From positions 2,480,001-2,544,000 of the forward strand of contig NZ_CP019646.1 in NCBI RefSeq assembly GCF_001999965.1: a stretch of 64,000 bases of DNA. The letters are read 5' to 3'. This document shows, one piece after another, positions 8,601 through 16,149 of this stretch. Made by a program: the position numbers and the translations under genes. This DNA comes from Limihaloglobus sulfuriphilus. GTDB lineage: Bacteria > Planctomycetota > Phycisphaerae > Sedimentisphaerales > Sedimentisphaeraceae. A model generated the notes under the pieces. The model was not told the DNA's origin and did no database searches. It was given only the letters and a program-made list of their open reading frames with translations. The first letter of the stretch is position 1; each line of letters opens with the position of its first letter.

Positions 8601-8782
8601 GGAACCCTGATTGTTACAATATCAAGGCTGAACTCGGGGAACACTTCCTGCTTGATAGTGGTTGTGAACAAAAAACCCCCGACAAGCAGTATAAGCATAC
8701 ACAGATTAGGGGTAACGCGGTTATACGTCATCCATGCGATAAGGCCCTTGTGTTCAGAGCCGCCGTTAAGATTCTCGGGCAT
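5675..8782 (-). CDS. RND-family efflux permease (AcrB/MdtB type)
   Basis: This 1035-residue inner-membrane proton antiporter pumps substrates through a tripartite complex. The N-terminus (TYNRVTPNLCMLILLVGGFL) is the first transmembrane helix. It is followed by the periplasmic motif VPYPGSSPEEVEQGI and the central membrane block VALGIVVDDAIVVGENI, with the paired aspartates of the proton relay in TM4. The second half repeats this with VNDSLVLIDYANN. The length is normal for the family. Its start lies 2 bases after the adaptor's stop codon, so the two are translationally coupled. The last residues (LHKPAT-stop) end inside a repeat fragment. The substrate cannot be told; the TetR control suggests drugs, bile-salt-like compounds or metabolites rather than metals. 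Confidence 0.93.
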   Translation of the reverse strand: MPENLNGGSEHKGLIAWMTYNRVTPNLCMLILLVGGFLFTTTIKQEVFPEFSLDIVTIRVPYPGSSPEEVEQGIILVVEEAIRGLDGVKEITAVAGEGSGTVTAELEDDADPQRTYQDIKQEIDRITTFPLDAEEPQVSLSVIRREVLDLQIYGDVSEWALREIGEQVRDELLQNPEITQVDLEGVRDYEVKIQIDQQTLRAYGLTLNEVAQIIRSASVELPGGYIETSGGDLLLRVKERRDWADEFANIPIITTGEGSVVQLGDIALVRDDFEDSDRYAYYNGMRAVSLDIFRVGSQTPIGVAKAAKAAMKEIENRLPPGVDWAIRRDMSDIYRQRLELLLTNAGWGLLLVLMLLGLFLELKLAFWVTLGIPISFLGAFLFLPLMGVTINMISMFAFIVALGIVVDDAIVVGENIYEYRTRGMKHIDAAIKGAQAVKVPVVFSVTTNIIAFLPLCFIPGTMGKIWKVIPFVVMTVFAISLFESLVILPAHLAHSNGDNRGRISAFVHRLQQGFSRKFIWFVEFAFAPVLDFCIKIKYIVVAAAVAVFILILGYVNSGRIGIIQMPRIEADFASVTATLPYGSPLSKIQQVSDYLLEKGRIVAENNGGDELVEGFYSRINDNSVSARLYLTDAETRPISTTEVTNKWRELVGPIPGTESVRFESDRGGPGSGAAITVELSHRNIETLDQASQKLAEILEHFPNVKDIDDGYSPGKQQLDFKIKPQGQSLGLTAHEIARQVRYSFYGAEALRQQRGRNEIKVRVRLPIEQRNSEYDIETLLIRTPAGTYVPLREVAEITRGRAYTTINRRNAGRTVTVTANIEPISQTSRIMETLETDYLPQLVRDFPGLSYRWEGRQADMSESMTSLFYGFIFALMCIYAMLAIPFKSYSQPLIVMIAIPFGIIGAVIGHIIMGYSVSIMSMMGIVALSGVVVNDSLVLIDYANNLRRTEGLDAFTAIHQAGVRRFRPILLTTLTTFGGLTPMIFETSRQARFMIPMAISLGFGILFATLITLVLVPCLYMVLDSWHKMLHKPAT

Positions 8783-8784
8783 TC

Positions 8785-10062
8785 TCAGCGATCCTTCCTG
8801 GGCTGGTATTCTTCGTTATTGCTTTCTGAGCTGCTCTCTAATTCAGCCTCTATACTGCTCGACTCCCTCAACGGCATACCCTCGACAGGAGCTGCGATAT
8901 TTGTCGTTACTATCTTTTCTCCGGGCTCTATGCCCTCGGTGATATAAACGTTCTGCCGGGATTTGAAAGCGGTCTTTATCGGCCGCATTTCCAGCAGCTC
9001 TTCATCGTTCATCACCCACACAAAACTGCCGTCACGTACATATTCGCGGCTTAGCGGAATAACAGACTCAATCCGGCGGCCCTCTATGCGGACATCAACA
9101 AAAGAGCCTATAAGCAGTCTGGGCTTGTCTTTATTCTCCGGTTTCAATGAGAGCGGATCTTTTATGCTGATAAGGACTCTGGCCATTCTGCCCCGGCTTT
9201 CAAGCTCGCCGATGAGCCGCAGAACCCTGCCGGTGCGGAACTGTTCGTTTCCCCAGGCCTGATTGAATATTTTTACTTTTGAGCCTTCTTTAACCTTGCC
9301 GCCGGGAATGTCAATCCACACCAGCTCATCAACAGGCACAAGCGCCTCAACCCAGTATTCATCCGTTCCTGCCAGTGTTACAATTGGGCTTGACTGGGAA
9401 ACCCGGGTTCCCAGGTCAATATGTTTCTGCTGCACCACCGCGTTAAAAGGTGCAGTAATCTTGCAGCGTTCAATATCCAGGCGTGCCTTCTCTACAGCCG
9501 CCTGCGCCGAATCAAGGGCGGCCCGGGCACTTTCCAGGTGCGGCTTTCTGAGGACAAGATCCGTATCATCCTTCTCAACAACCTCGCCCAGCAGCTCATA
9601 CTCGCGTTTTGCCAGTGACTGGTTGCCGTATTCGAGCTTGAGAGCGAGCCGGGCCTGTGCCAGCTCACCCTGACGCTGTTTGAGAGCATATAGGTAGTCA
9701 CTGTCATCTATCGCGGCTATCGGGCTTGCCTGCGCCACTATGCCGCCGGGGATCAGGCTCTGGCTGACCCAGTTAATCTGACCGACAACCTCCGGCATGA
9801 GCGTTACCTCCTGAGCAGCGATAACATTACCCATACAGGCAACATCTGCCGAGACATTGTCCCTTTCAACGGAAATACACTCAACAAGCCGTGCCTGCCG
9901 TTTTGGCGGTTTCTGCTCGGCCTTGGGGCCGGTTTCTATCTGATGTTTATAAAACCCGATCGCTGATATAATAATCAGCACCGGCACAACCAGTTTAAAC
10001 AGGATTGAGCCAAGCACATTCAAAGTCTTGTGTTCTGAAAAAGATGATTTTTCTTCCGGCAT
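8785..10062 (-). CDS. RND efflux periplasmic adaptor (membrane fusion protein)
   Basis: The 425-residue HlyD/MFP-family protein links the permease to the outer membrane factor. A single N-terminal membrane anchor is seen at about residues 20-42. A beta-barrel/lipoyl half-motif follows (VIAAQEVTLMPEVVGQI), then an alpha-helical hairpin rich in A, L, E and R (about 130-200), the second lipoyl half (CKITAPFNAVVQQKHIDLG), and a C-terminal membrane-proximal domain. The start has a GAGG ribosome binding site. It lies between the outer membrane factor and permease genes in the same operon. The tail is unusually acidic and serine-rich (ESSSIEAELESSSESNNEE). Confidence 0.9.
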   Translation of the reverse strand: MPEEKSSFSEHKTLNVLGSILFKLVVPVLIIISAIGFYKHQIETGPKAEQKPPKRQARLVECISVERDNVSADVACMGNVIAAQEVTLMPEVVGQINWVSQSLIPGGIVAQASPIAAIDDSDYLYALKQRQGELAQARLALKLEYGNQSLAKREYELLGEVVEKDDTDLVLRKPHLESARAALDSAQAAVEKARLDIERCKITAPFNAVVQQKHIDLGTRVSQSSPIVTLAGTDEYWVEALVPVDELVWIDIPGGKVKEGSKVKIFNQAWGNEQFRTGRVLRLIGELESRGRMARVLISIKDPLSLKPENKDKPRLLIGSFVDVRIEGRRIESVIPLSREYVRDGSFVWVMNDEELLEMRPIKTAFKSRQNVYITEGIEPGEKIVTTNIAAPVEGMPLRESSSIEAELESSSESNNEEYQPRKDR

Positions 10063-10139
10063 ATTTTTGCCTCATAAAACGTATTAAAAATGGTTTATAT
10101 GGTTTACTGTATATTTATTAGTCAAAGCCGCTGATTCAG

Positions 10140-11585
10140 CTACATCGGGCTTTGGTTTTCGTTTGCTTCATCGTATATCAAGACGGCCTGCTGAGGTTTT
10201 TTCATCTGCCATCCGCCGGCAATCGCCTTGCACAGGTCTATGCGTTTTTCAATGAGGACTCTCCTGGCCTGCAGCTCGGAGAGCTCAAGAGACTGCTGTG
10301 AAACCAGCGATTCGAGAACACGGATATAATCAAACTGACCCTTTATGAAGCTCTCTCTTGTGCGCTCAAAGACATCTCTTGAAAGATCGAGCTGGCTGCG
10401 GACACTCTCTACAAACTGCCTTTGGTAATCCTCTGCGGCCAGGGCGTCTTCTACCTCTTTGAGTGATTCGAGCACCGTCTGGCTGTAGCTGTTGATTGCC
10501 TCTGAGAGCCGGGCTCTGCTTCGCTCAACCTCGGCTTTTCTGGAACCCCCGTCAAACAGAGGACCGGTAACACCCGCCGCGATATTCGCCAGCCAGTCAT
10601 CGAAGATGTCGCTGGTGCTTTCACCGCCGGTCTGTGCCGCGGCGGTTATCCGCAAAGAAGGATACTGGTTAGCTATCGAGGCGGCTGCTCTCTCGTCCGC
10701 TGCGAGAACGCTTTTATACGCGCCGGCAATATCGGGCCTTCTGAGGATAAGCTCCGAGGGGATAGAGACCTGGGGCAGTCTGGATAACTCAATTAGCTGA
10801 GCCTCCCCGCCGGGCCAGTGTTTGCCGGGGGCTTTCCCGGCGAGAATGGAAAGCTGATACTGCAGCAGCTCGCAGCTCTGCCGTGCCTGTATAAGCCGGC
10901 CATTTGAGGACTCTACAAGCTGTCTCTGCCGGAACACGTCCGCGGCAGAGGCCTGAGCCTTTTTGAACTGGAGTGTAATCAGCTCCAGCACCTGCCGGTT
11001 CGAGCCTAGCTGGCGTTCTATGACCTCAACCCTGCGGCACGCCTCGGCATACTGATACCAGGTTCCGGCAATTGTCGAGCTGAGCGTGATCGCCGCCGCG
11101 GCAAGCTCATGTTCTCTTGCCTGAGCATCATAGACTGCCGCCTGTTCGATTGATTTTATGCGGCCCCAAAGGTCAACTTCATAACCCAGGGATAAGCCAA
11201 GATTGTAATCTGTGGTATAGTTTCTATTGGAGCCTCTCTCGGTGACACTCCTGCCTGCGGAACCGTCGTAGTTAACCGCCGGCAAATGGTCGGCTCCTGC
11301 CTTAATCGCTTCCTGGCGAGCCTGTTCAAGCCTGTCCCAGGCGGCACGTATCGTGAAATTATCACCAACCGCCTGTTCTATCAGCTCGCTGAGCTGCGGG
11401 TCTTCTAAAGACTGCCACCATTTTTCCGGCAGAACGTCTGTGCCCTCTGCACTGAATTTATCGGGCAGATTCATCTCAACTCTCCCCGGCTCTCGCTCGG
11501 GCATACATCCGCCCAGACTGATAACAGCCGCGGCAACAATTATAATATTCATCAATAATGCTGGTTGAACGATTCTGGAAAGCAT
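10140..11585 (-). CDS. Outer membrane factor lipoprotein (TolC/NodT family)
   Basis: The protein forms the outer-membrane and periplasmic channel of the efflux pump. A signal peptide ends in the lipobox LGGC, so it should be a lipoprotein, as in the OprM/NodT group. Two repeated outer membrane efflux domains follow, with typical segments such as DLWGRIKS and RPDI (LRRPDIAGAYKSVLAADERAAASIANQYPSL). The ATG at 11585 is preferred over the one at 11591 because AAAGGA lies 8 bases before it and only 2 bases before the other. The regulator's stop codon overlaps the upstream ATG, so translation is coupled. A 77-base gap separates it from the adaptor gene. Confidence 0.9.
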   Translation of the reverse strand: MLSRIVQPALLMNIIIVAAAVISLGGCMPEREPGRVEMNLPDKFSAEGTDVLPEKWWQSLEDPQLSELIEQAVGDNFTIRAAWDRLEQARQEAIKAGADHLPAVNYDGSAGRSVTERGSNRNYTTDYNLGLSLGYEVDLWGRIKSIEQAAVYDAQAREHELAAAAITLSSTIAGTWYQYAEACRRVEVIERQLGSNRQVLELITLQFKKAQASAADVFRQRQLVESSNGRLIQARQSCELLQYQLSILAGKAPGKHWPGGEAQLIELSRLPQVSIPSELILRRPDIAGAYKSVLAADERAAASIANQYPSLRITAAAQTGGESTSDIFDDWLANIAAGVTGPLFDGGSRKAEVERSRARLSEAINSYSQTVLESLKEVEDALAAEDYQRQFVESVRSQLDLSRDVFERTRESFIKGQFDYIRVLESLVSQQSLELSELQARRVLIEKRIDLCKAIAGGWQMKKPQQAVLIYDEANENQSPM

Positions 11586-11590
11586 TTGCA

Positions 11591-12319
11591 TTATCCTTTA
11601 GCTGCTCTGGCAAATGATGTTGATGATTTCGGCTGTGACTTCTCTAACCGGTTTCGAACCTGACTGATGCCGGCGAGCGAGAAGTCTGTGATATGCTCGG
11701 CAAGCTGGTCGATATTCTCCGGCAGTGTCCATTTATGAAACGGCATGGGAAAATCTTTAAACAGCTGCGTATTGCCGTCCTGAATTTTGCGGGAATTCAG
11801 GATTGAGAGCTTAAACGCCAATGCCAGACACTGGTTTATGACGCTGAAATGACAAAGCCCGATATCGTCCTCCGATGCGCGGGGCCCCAGCAGCTCTGAG
11901 AGAATAGACCTTAGCCGCCGTCTTATGATTGCGATATGCTCTGACTTGAGATCCTGAATAATCGGGTTTATGTCTCCGGCCTCGATTATAAACAGTTTGC
12001 CGTAATAGCCGATTTTTCCGCCGTCAAGTATCTTAAAGAGTATCGCCTTTACAAATGCCCGCAGCTTATCCTCGGCAGGTGCATCCTCGGCAAGCCCGCC
12101 GTCAATGGGGTATTCCTTGAGAGACATATCAAAGGCCAGCTTCCAGACCTCACGGTAGAGCGATTCCTTGGAGCCGAAATGATAATTCACCGAAGCGATG
12201 TTCGTATTTGCGTAAACACATATATCACTTACAGTTGTATCCTGAAAGCCGTTTTCGCTGAACAACTTTGCCGCCGCTTCGAGAATCTTCTCTTTTGTGC
12301 TTTGTCCGTCTTTTCGCAA
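11591..12319 (-). CDS. TetR/AcrR-family repressor (CecR-like) of the efflux operon
   Basis: This 242-residue DNA-binding repressor has an N-terminal helix-turn-helix (STKEKILEAAAKLFSENGF, then NIASVNYHFGSKESLYREVW), matching the TetR signature and especially the CecR/DUF1956 subgroup. The C-terminal ligand-binding half is helical. I place the start at the TTG at 12319, because GAGG lies 8 bases upstream; a frame-open TTG at 12361 would add 14 residues without a ribosome binding site. It is the first gene of the operon with the outer membrane factor, adaptor and permease. A 22-bp palindrome within its own promoter indicates autoregulation. Confidence 0.88.
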   Translation of the reverse strand: MRKDGQSTKEKILEAAAKLFSENGFQDTTVSDICVYANTNIASVNYHFGSKESLYREVWKLAFDMSLKEYPIDGGLAEDAPAEDKLRAFVKAILFKILDGGKIGYYGKLFIIEAGDINPIIQDLKSEHIAIIRRRLRSILSELLGPRASEDDIGLCHFSVINQCLALAFKLSILNSRKIQDGNTQLFKDFPMPFHKWTLPENIDQLAEHITDFSLAGISQVRNRLEKSQPKSSTSFARAAKG

Positions 12320-12387
12320 GTAAAATACCTCAATAAATATTCTGCCTGTTTTCAAAATCAACAGGCTAACGATTTTTTAGAAAAGGC

Positions 12388-12415
12388 ATTTTAAATGCGC
12401 ATTTGAAATATGCAA
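12388..12415 (-). promoter_or_regulatory. Promoter and embedded TetR-type operator of the efflux operon
   Basis: Read on the minus strand, -35 TTGCAT (12410-12415) and -10 TAAAAT (12388-12393) are separated by 16 bases. A 22-bp palindrome, half sites ATTTTAAATGC and GCATTTGAAAT with one mismatched pair, occupies 12388-12409. It fills the spacer and covers the -10 box. Occupancy by the TetR-family product encoded just downstream would block RNA polymerase. The core AAATGCGCATTT is a perfect palindrome. Confidence 0.75.
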
Positions 12416-12458
12416 TAGAAATAATATTTTTTCTGCTGCTGATTGTATTTCTTACGCC

Positions 12459-13442
12459 TTAGCGGACATGGTTTAAAACTACCATTGCACCGTAAATGCG
12501 GATCATTTCATCTTTATCGTTGAGCAGGACACGGGTGTATTTGCCGAATTTCTGCTGGTCGAGCTCCATTAAACCCAGTGCTGCCTGAACGTTACAGCGT
12601 TTTCGGCTTTCTTTGTCGATGCCGCCGGATATGCTGTCGAAATACTCCTTGAGAAGAATCCCGCCCGCCGGGTCGTTAAGCCGTGCAAGTGCTGCCGCCG
12701 CGGCTATACGTATCTCAACAAGGTCATCTCTAAGCATTGTCTTGACGGCGTTGACGGCCTTGGCAGTTTTGAGCTGAGTCATTATCCGAACACCGATAAT
12801 CCTGTCATCGCTGCGTTTGCTGATAAGCAGTGCCCAGGCCTTGTGATACATATCCGTATCACCCAGGTGGGCGAGTGACTCAATCGCCTGGATCTTGACC
12901 TTGTCCGCGGCGTCGGGGCTTTTCAGAATCCATTCAAGTATTTTTTTCGCATCTGGATTGTCTATCTTGCCCAAAAGCATTACAGAGTTTGCTTTTACGG
13001 TCTGGTTTGTTGAATTAACGCCCTCTGCTATACGCGGCTGATAGCGTTGGTGGCCAAGGCTGGAGAGAGCGTAGGCCGCCGCCATTTGAACGTTTTGATC
13101 GCTGTCTTTTAGATATTTTATCAGATACGGCTCTGCCGGCATATAACTAAGATCTCCGATAGCAACAAGAGCCGCGAACCGCACGGGAACAGACTCATCG
13201 CTGAGCATCTTTACAACATCGTCCATCAGCGGCATATACCCGCTGCGAACCACTGCCTCAACGGCATTTGTCCTTAGAGTGGAGTCCTGGCTTTTTAATC
13301 CCTGGCGGATAATCTCAACGGCCTTATCTTTTTGATCGGATCCTCCGAGCAAATCTATGTTTGACGGGGAAGAGCCGCCCATGCCAAAGCATAATGCCGC
13401 GAAGACGCAGCTAATCAGTGTTATCAATTTTATTTTCTTCAT
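12459..13442 (-). CDS. Secreted HEAT-repeat protein
   Basis: The 327-residue protein has an N-terminal signal peptide (MKKIKLITLISCVFAALCFG) and about seven HEAT-like helical repeats. Typical units are LRTNAVEAVVRSGYMPLMDDV, VRFAALVAIGDL, VQMAAAYALSSLG and VEIRIAAAAALARL. Such solenoids are binding scaffolds; no catalytic residues are seen, and the partner is unknown. There is no cysteine at the expected lipobox position, so it is not obviously a lipoprotein even though lnt lies directly upstream. Its first 32 bases overlap the end of lnt, so the two are translationally coupled. It is the last gene of the minus-strand run. Confidence 0.75.
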   Translation of the reverse strand: MKKIKLITLISCVFAALCFGMGGSSPSNIDLLGGSDQKDKAVEIIRQGLKSQDSTLRTNAVEAVVRSGYMPLMDDVVKMLSDESVPVRFAALVAIGDLSYMPAEPYLIKYLKDSDQNVQMAAAYALSSLGHQRYQPRIAEGVNSTNQTVKANSVMLLGKIDNPDAKKILEWILKSPDAADKVKIQAIESLAHLGDTDMYHKAWALLISKRSDDRIIGVRIMTQLKTAKAVNAVKTMLRDDLVEIRIAAAAALARLNDPAGGILLKEYFDSISGGIDKESRKRCNVQAALGLMELDQQKFGKYTRVLLNDKDEMIRIYGAMVVLNHVR

Positions 13443-15171
13443 TTTTATAATCCTTTTTTCGTCTGAATGTAAACCTTTCTATCGCCGAGAGAAAAAACAG
13501 GCCGGTGAAAAGGTATCCGAACCCGTCATTTACAATATCTCCCTGTTTTGAAAATACAGTCTCAATCCTGCACAACGGAACGCGGTCGATAAACCAGCCT
13601 TCAACAATGTGTCTCTGCCATGCATCCTGGGGTAATGTGCCTGCTTCAAATCCGTCAATAACCGTACCGTCCGGGCCGATAAAACAGCTCAGGCCGGTAT
13701 TGACGCTTCTGGGTATGGCGATCCTGTTTTCTATCGCCCTGAATACGCTTATCGCCGTCCGCTGGGGAGCTTCTGTAGAGCCGGCCAATTTCGTACCCTG
13801 TTGGCGGATATACCAGCCGTCGTTGCTGATATTGAGCAGCCAGTCAACTTTGGTCTCACCGTCGGGATATGCCAGCCGCCGGCAAAGCTGGGCATCTGTA
13901 TCCTCATAGCATATCGAAACGGCAAAACCCCACGCTTTGCCCTCAAGCTGGACGGGAAACCGCATCAGCGAATCACCCGCGTCGAGGCTGTAATCGAAAT
14001 CATACGGGATAAAGTGCCTTAGAGCCTTCATCAACGGTTCATACTCGCGAAACGGGATATACTCGCCAAATGGCACAAGGTGTATCTTGTCAAAGCGCCG
14101 GGCGAATTTCGAGCCGTCATCGAGATACAGAAACGCCGAATTAAAATTCTCTACAACCTCAGGTTCACCGTTGATTTCCTCGACAGTCGCCGCGCTTGCT
14201 CCGGCCAGCACAAAACATTGATACTGCGCGGCGAAATCACGAATCTTCCTGTCAAAAATCCTCGAGCTGGAATATTCCGGACAATGCATCAGGTAATCTT
14301 CGTTGAGTATGCCCGGGACAACCGTTTCCGGCCATACGATAAATTTTGCCCCGGCCTCGGCGCATTCTCTGCTCAGCTCAAGGAGCCTATCCATCATCTC
14401 ATACTCACTTATATTGCTGCCGTTGACCAGAGAAATATAATTTGTCTGAACGATACCGATTTTGGGGCCCTGTTCAGTGTTCTGCCGAACATCTTCGAGG
14501 CGGATGTTTCCATAATAAAGAGCCGACGCCAGTGCCGCCGCTGCCAGAAATACGCCGAGAATATTGGAAAACAGATTCGGCCTTCGCGGTATTCCGCAAG
14601 AAGAGCACTCTTCTTTTCTCTGCATCGGGGATATCATCTGCCGCATAATCAGCTGAGCCAGCACGCCGTTGACAAGAGCTATAAGAACAGAAACGCCCGC
14701 CGCACCGGTTATGTCTGCGAACTGTATTATTTCAAGATTACTGTACTGGCTGTGCGCGAGCAGATGCCAGTCAAACCCGTTGAATAAAACGCCCTTCCAC
14801 GCTTCGAGCCCGGCTGCTGTTACAGTAAGGCTGACAAAAAGCGGAATGCGTTTACGCTGGCTCCACCGCAGAAAGAAAACACCCGCCGGCCAGTAAATCG
14901 CGCATATCGCGCTGCTCGCTATCCAGCCGGGGACTGTAACGTACTTAACCCAGTAAAGGTTGGCAATCCAGAACAGCCAGTAAACCAGGAAACTGAGGAG
15001 ATATATGGTTTTTCCTGTGCCGCTGAAGCACACCGCCAGTGCAAAGGGCACAAGGCAGACCCACGCCAGAAAAGACATGTTAAACGGCGCCTGCATCAGC
15101 GAGAGCATCATCGCGGAAATCAGCAGAAGGCCCGTCATAAACAACTTGTGATTGAGTCCGCACAGCTTCAT
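13411..15171 (-). CDS. lnt: Apolipoprotein N-acyltransferase
   Basis: The enzyme adds the third acyl chain to the N-terminal cysteine of lipoproteins at the periplasmic face of the inner membrane. The N-terminal half has about six hydrophobic segments. The C-terminal half is a nitrilase-fold domain whose triad is visible as E282 (VWPETVVPG), K362 (DKIHLVPFGEY) and C421 (SICYEDTD), followed by NISNDGW. At 586 residues it is somewhat long, with an extra hydrophobic segment and a charged tail at the C-terminus. Its start overlaps the stop of the methyltransferase gene by 4 bases, and its end overlaps the HEAT-repeat gene by 32 bases. Confidence 0.92.
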   Translation of the reverse strand: MKLCGLNHKLFMTGLLLISAMMLSLMQAPFNMSFLAWVCLVPFALAVCFSGTGKTIYLLSFLVYWLFWIANLYWVKYVTVPGWIASSAICAIYWPAGVFFLRWSQRKRIPLFVSLTVTAAGLEAWKGVLFNGFDWHLLAHSQYSNLEIIQFADITGAAGVSVLIALVNGVLAQLIMRQMISPMQRKEECSSCGIPRRPNLFSNILGVFLAAAALASALYYGNIRLEDVRQNTEQGPKIGIVQTNYISLVNGSNISEYEMMDRLLELSRECAEAGAKFIVWPETVVPGILNEDYLMHCPEYSSSRIFDRKIRDFAAQYQCFVLAGASAATVEEINGEPEVVENFNSAFLYLDDGSKFARRFDKIHLVPFGEYIPFREYEPLMKALRHFIPYDFDYSLDAGDSLMRFPVQLEGKAWGFAVSICYEDTDAQLCRRLAYPDGETKVDWLLNISNDGWYIRQQGTKLAGSTEAPQRTAISVFRAIENRIAIPRSVNTGLSCFIGPDGTVIDGFEAGTLPQDAWQRHIVEGWFIDRVPLCRIETVFSKQGDIVNDGFGYLFTGLFFLSAIERFTFRRKKDYKNEENKIDNTD

Positions 15172-16124
15172 TTACCCAGCACCCCCAGTATAGAGCATAT
15201 CTCTTCTTCGGTGAAAACGGGTTCCCGCTGTGTCCTTACATTCATAAGCACGGTGAAATAATAAAGCAGTTTTTCATCTTTCACGACTTCCTCGGGCGTT
15301 ACGGCCATATCCGCACAGAGCCTTGCCGTTTCAAATTTATCGGTATATGAAAACTTGTAAAACAGGTTCCTGTCGCTGTGCATATCGTCTTTGGCGGATT
15401 GAATACGCTGATTTATACCCTCGACATAATCCTCTGATAATTCAGTGCCGAAATAATGCCGCCCCATCTTCATTGCCGTTACCAGGGTAGTGCCCGAGCC
15501 GGAAAAGGGATCCATCACCATATCGCCTTTTTTACTGCTGCCGGCGATAATGCGAGCCAGCACCGTTTCGGGCATCTGGCACGGGTGAAAACCGATTCTC
15601 TCTTTAAATGTTCCGCAGAGACGGGGATACTCGTTCCATGTATCATCGGGCATTTTGCCTTTTGGGTTGGCACGTTTGTCAGCATAAATCAGCTGCCTCT
15701 CAGAGGGAACCCTTACGGCGTGGTCATAGAATTTAAACTCTTTGGCATTCTTTACAAAGTAAAAAATATGTGTATGTGAGCGGGCGTATTTAGCCTTGGT
15801 CTGCTGGCCGAAGGTATAGTGCCAGACAACCCAGTTGCGAAGCGTAAGCCCCAGCTCTTTACCAAGAACGCACAGCTCGGCGGCATAGTCATCGCCGATA
15901 GCAATGTAAAATGAGCCGCTCTCCTTGAGCACATCGCAGCAGAGGCTCATCCACCGACGGCACCAGTCAACGTACTCTTCGGGACGGACCTTATCATGGT
16001 ACTGGTCGTACTGATAGCCGATATTAAACGGCGGGTCAGCGAATATTAAATCACAGAACGAATCAATCCCGCCAAGTACCTCGAGGCAGTCTCCGCAAAC
16101 AACGGTGTCGATTTTGTCAGACAT
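15168..16124 (-). CDS. Beta-class DNA amino-methyltransferase (orphan)
   Basis: The enzyme transfers a methyl group from S-adenosylmethionine to an exocyclic amino group of adenine or cytosine in DNA. The catalytic motif FADPPFNIGY (D30-F33) precedes the cofactor motif DPFSGSGTT (205-213), which is the beta-class order also found in CcrM-like enzymes. The 318-residue length leaves a C-terminal extension of about 75 residues after the methylase fold. No restriction gene is adjacent, so it may be a regulatory or housekeeping methylase. It has a TTAAGG ribosome binding site. It lies 25 bases after the ThuA gene and overlaps lnt by 4 bases. The recognition sequence is unknown. Confidence 0.88.
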   Translation of the reverse strand: MSDKIDTVVCGDCLEVLGGIDSFCDLIFADPPFNIGYQYDQYHDKVRPEEYVDWCRRWMSLCCDVLKESGSFYIAIGDDYAAELCVLGKELGLTLRNWVVWHYTFGQQTKAKYARSHTHIFYFVKNAKEFKFYDHAVRVPSERQLIYADKRANPKGKMPDDTWNEYPRLCGTFKERIGFHPCQMPETVLARIIAGSSKKGDMVMDPFSGSGTTLVTAMKMGRHYFGTELSEDYVEGINQRIQSAKDDMHSDRNLFYKFSYTDKFETARLCADMAVTPEEVVKDEKLLYYFTVLMNVRTQREPVFTEEEICSILGVLGK

Positions 16125-16149
16125 AATTACCTTAAATACTGTTAAAACG

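Noticed and set aside
12320-12361. TTG at 12361 as start of the TetR gene
   Set aside because: No ribosome binding site in front; the TTG at 12319 has GAGG 8 bases upstream and gives the normal N-terminus for the family.
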